DNA of 21,035 nt, from contig CALNAU010000143.1 in the NCBI GenBank assembly GCA_937874275.1, positions 1 to 21,035 on the forward strand, given 5' to 3'. Positions 20,501 through 21,035 of this stretch are shown here, piece by piece. The first letter of the stretch is position 1. Every line of letters starts with the position of its first letter. Both the position numbers and the translations under genes were made by a program. The stretch comes from an uncultured Clostridia bacterium (GTDB taxonomy: Bacteria > Bacillota > Clostridia > Christensenellales > Aristaeellaceae). The notes beneath the pieces are model-generated. The model worked only from the letters and a program-made list of their open reading frames with translations. It was not told where the DNA came from and made no database searches.

Positions 20501-21035
20501 AGCTGTTTGACAAGGTCTTCAACCCCTTCGCGGTCAAGGATACCTCGCGCGACGCGCTCAGCGACGTCAAGGAGGGGGACCTGTACTACGAGGCCGTGCG
20601 CTTCGCCTTTGAAAACAAGGCCATGGCCCCGGTGAGCGAGGGCGTGTTCGGTGTCAACGAGCCGGCCACCATGGGCGACCTGGTGGGCACGGTGATGGCC
20701 CTGGTGGGCATCCCCGGCACGCCCGAGGAGGGCATCCCCGTGCTGGCGCAGGCCGGCGTGCTGTCGGCTGATGAGCAGGCGGACGCCCAACTGACCCGCG
20801 AGAAGCTGGGCGCCACCTTCCAGAAACTGCTGATTACGGTAGCCGGCATGGACCCGGCCGCCAACCTGGCCCCCCTGACCGACATCACCGACGCCGATCA
20901 GGTGACCGCGGGCGTGGAACAGGCGATGCAGTTCGCACTGGGCAACGGCCTGCTGGTGGCCCAGGATGGGTTGCTGCGGCCGCAGGACATCGCCACCCGG
21001 GCTGAACTGGCCAATGCCCTGTGGGCCATCAATAA
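17533..21035 (+). CDS. Secreted M16C (PreP-like) metalloprotease with SLH repeats, 3' end beyond the window
   Basis: The open frame runs to the window edge, giving at least 1167 residues with no stop. After a signal peptide (1-28, ending ALA) comes an M16C zinc peptidase. Its inverted zinc motif HVFEH (97-101: His97, His101, base Glu100) sits in TGLPHVFEHATLGGS, with the third ligand Glu197 in YTEMQGAYS, matching the GLPHILEH and NEMKGAYS motifs of presequence protease PreP/Cym1. The active half looks intact. The C-terminal part carries SLH-like repeats: DVKEGDLYYEAVRFAFENKA followed by FGVNEPATMGDLV (about 1010-1065), and a second from about 1117 (MQFALGNGLL, LRPQDIATRAELANAL). It should therefore be held on the cell wall, degrading oligopeptides outside. 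AGGAGG lies seven bases before the ATG. Confidence 0.9.
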   Translation, partial: MRGKWKTRIALLLCAAMLLPVGGLSALAQEEGYAVNDEVAGFVVRERTRLELVNADVTVLEHGKTGATVMLMENEDTNRAFDISFRTPVINDTGLPHVFEHATLGGSMKYPSQSLFFNLIHQTYNTFMNAMTTDLITTYPVASLSEKQLLKYVDYYVDSTFNPLLMQEENIFREEAWRYAMADQDAPLTLAGTVYTEMQGAYSIETAAMFNFRKTLFPGSQAGNSYGGHPAHIPQMTWDDLKNYHDDYYHPSNSLSLLYGKIEDVPAFLTLLDGYFSKYEKKEFAFEDADYTPITAPVQQQYDFAVEAGSDTANGAVVYYGYALTDATQADEDALDLLTTLLNEASSPFQQAMKKQLPSANARCYYDNASPEVSVVFQATGMKAEDAPLFQQVVEESLAGIREHGFDLTAVEAVAAATRISLLLSTESASVGTDVAPSIAYMWAATGQTDAYSRYVDNTANYVPYAEQGIYQQVIAKHLSDNPRTALVVTAPVPGLKEQENQALADELAAKKAAMTAEEIDAIVASTAAAGAPAQDDSAQLVASLQAVTVDTLPEERRIYTISDEAGEDGVRRVHAQADVSGVGQALLLLDAGAIAQEDLHWYKLYIDLLGKLDTAQHDNAALNALMTRYLYRSEVRPTVYSGPKGEQCDPFLRVSWLAMDEDMAPAYDLVYELLYETKLDDAAKVADVLAQVKAVLKQTITNGIFQIQVYRAFASASPSFAYFNYLNHLDYYAFLEQTEAMLAADPQAALAKLAAIQQHVRVREGAVSGFAGSDESAANHRQAADAFLAKLDSAQREKAVYQLPAVAHSEGFVVDSSVQYNMLYAPYAQLGLEATSGDMDALARLVSDAFLYPQLRDQYGAYGVQHGATEDGVYLLSYRDPNVKQTYDVYAALPDMIEAMALEQDSLNGYILSAYSGYAQSQGEISGALAALLGAIDGKPQERYLTWMRELKALTPDKVKEYAQMYRALAENGYRSTAGGAAAIEQNKELFDKVFNPFAVKDTSRDALSDVKEGDLYYEAVRFAFENKAMAPVSEGVFGVNEPATMGDLVGTVMALVGIPGTPEEGIPVLAQAGVLSADEQADAQLTREKLGATFQKLLITVAGMDPAANLAPLTDITDADQVTAGVEQAMQFALGNGLLVAQDGLLRPQDIATRAELANALWAIN

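Noticed and set aside
18304..20790. An 828-residue minus-strand frame opposite the M16 protease.
   Set aside because: The plus strand has an intact zinc-protease motif and continuous homologous sequence; the minus frame is His/Gly/Val-rich with no known motif.

Overview
The window comes from a high-GC bacterium. It looks like a member of the Clostridia (Bacillota). The signs are AGGAGG-type ribosome-binding sites close to most starts, sigma-A-type promoters, G+C-rich hairpin terminators, a single-chain dimer-type glycyl-tRNA synthetase of about 462 residues, and a surface protease ending in S-layer homology (SLH) repeats. A more exact placement (for instance a Christensenellales-like gut lineage) would be a guess.

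Layout. A perfect heptamer tandem repeat (31-82) lies upstream of pfkA (123-1193, +), a phosphofructokinase with mixed ATP/PPi-type signature residues. A convergent small secreted protein (1380-2162, -) ends at a strong hairpin. It is divergent from a four-gene ABC importer (2464-8606, +): a DUF3798 binding protein, a two-domain ATPase and two RbsC/NupP-like permeases, the first with a large extra-membrane N-terminal domain. After a terminator and a long palindrome come minus-strand genes for a ROK-family glucokinase (8773-9636) and glycerol kinase glpK (9731-11230). Next is a minus-strand pair, glyQS (14201-15589) followed by a membrane-anchored PQQ-like beta-propeller protein (11403-14168). 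From a compact divergent promoter region the plus strand carries an N-acyl-D-amino-acid deacylase-like amidohydrolase (15769-17406). Last comes an M16 (PreP-like) metalloprotease with SLH repeats (17533 to the window end, incomplete).

How they fit together. Glucokinase, phosphofructokinase and glycerol kinase feed glycolysis. The D-aminoacylase-like enzyme and the surface protease suggest use of peptides or D-amino-acid conjugates. The ABC importer has no recognisable substrate. It resembles the BmpA/nucleoside type of importer in layout (one binding protein, one double ATPase, two permeases), but its binding protein belongs to an uncharacterised family and its first permease has an unusual extra domain. 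It is the most likely undescribed system here. No CRISPR array, transposase, tRNA or rRNA was seen.
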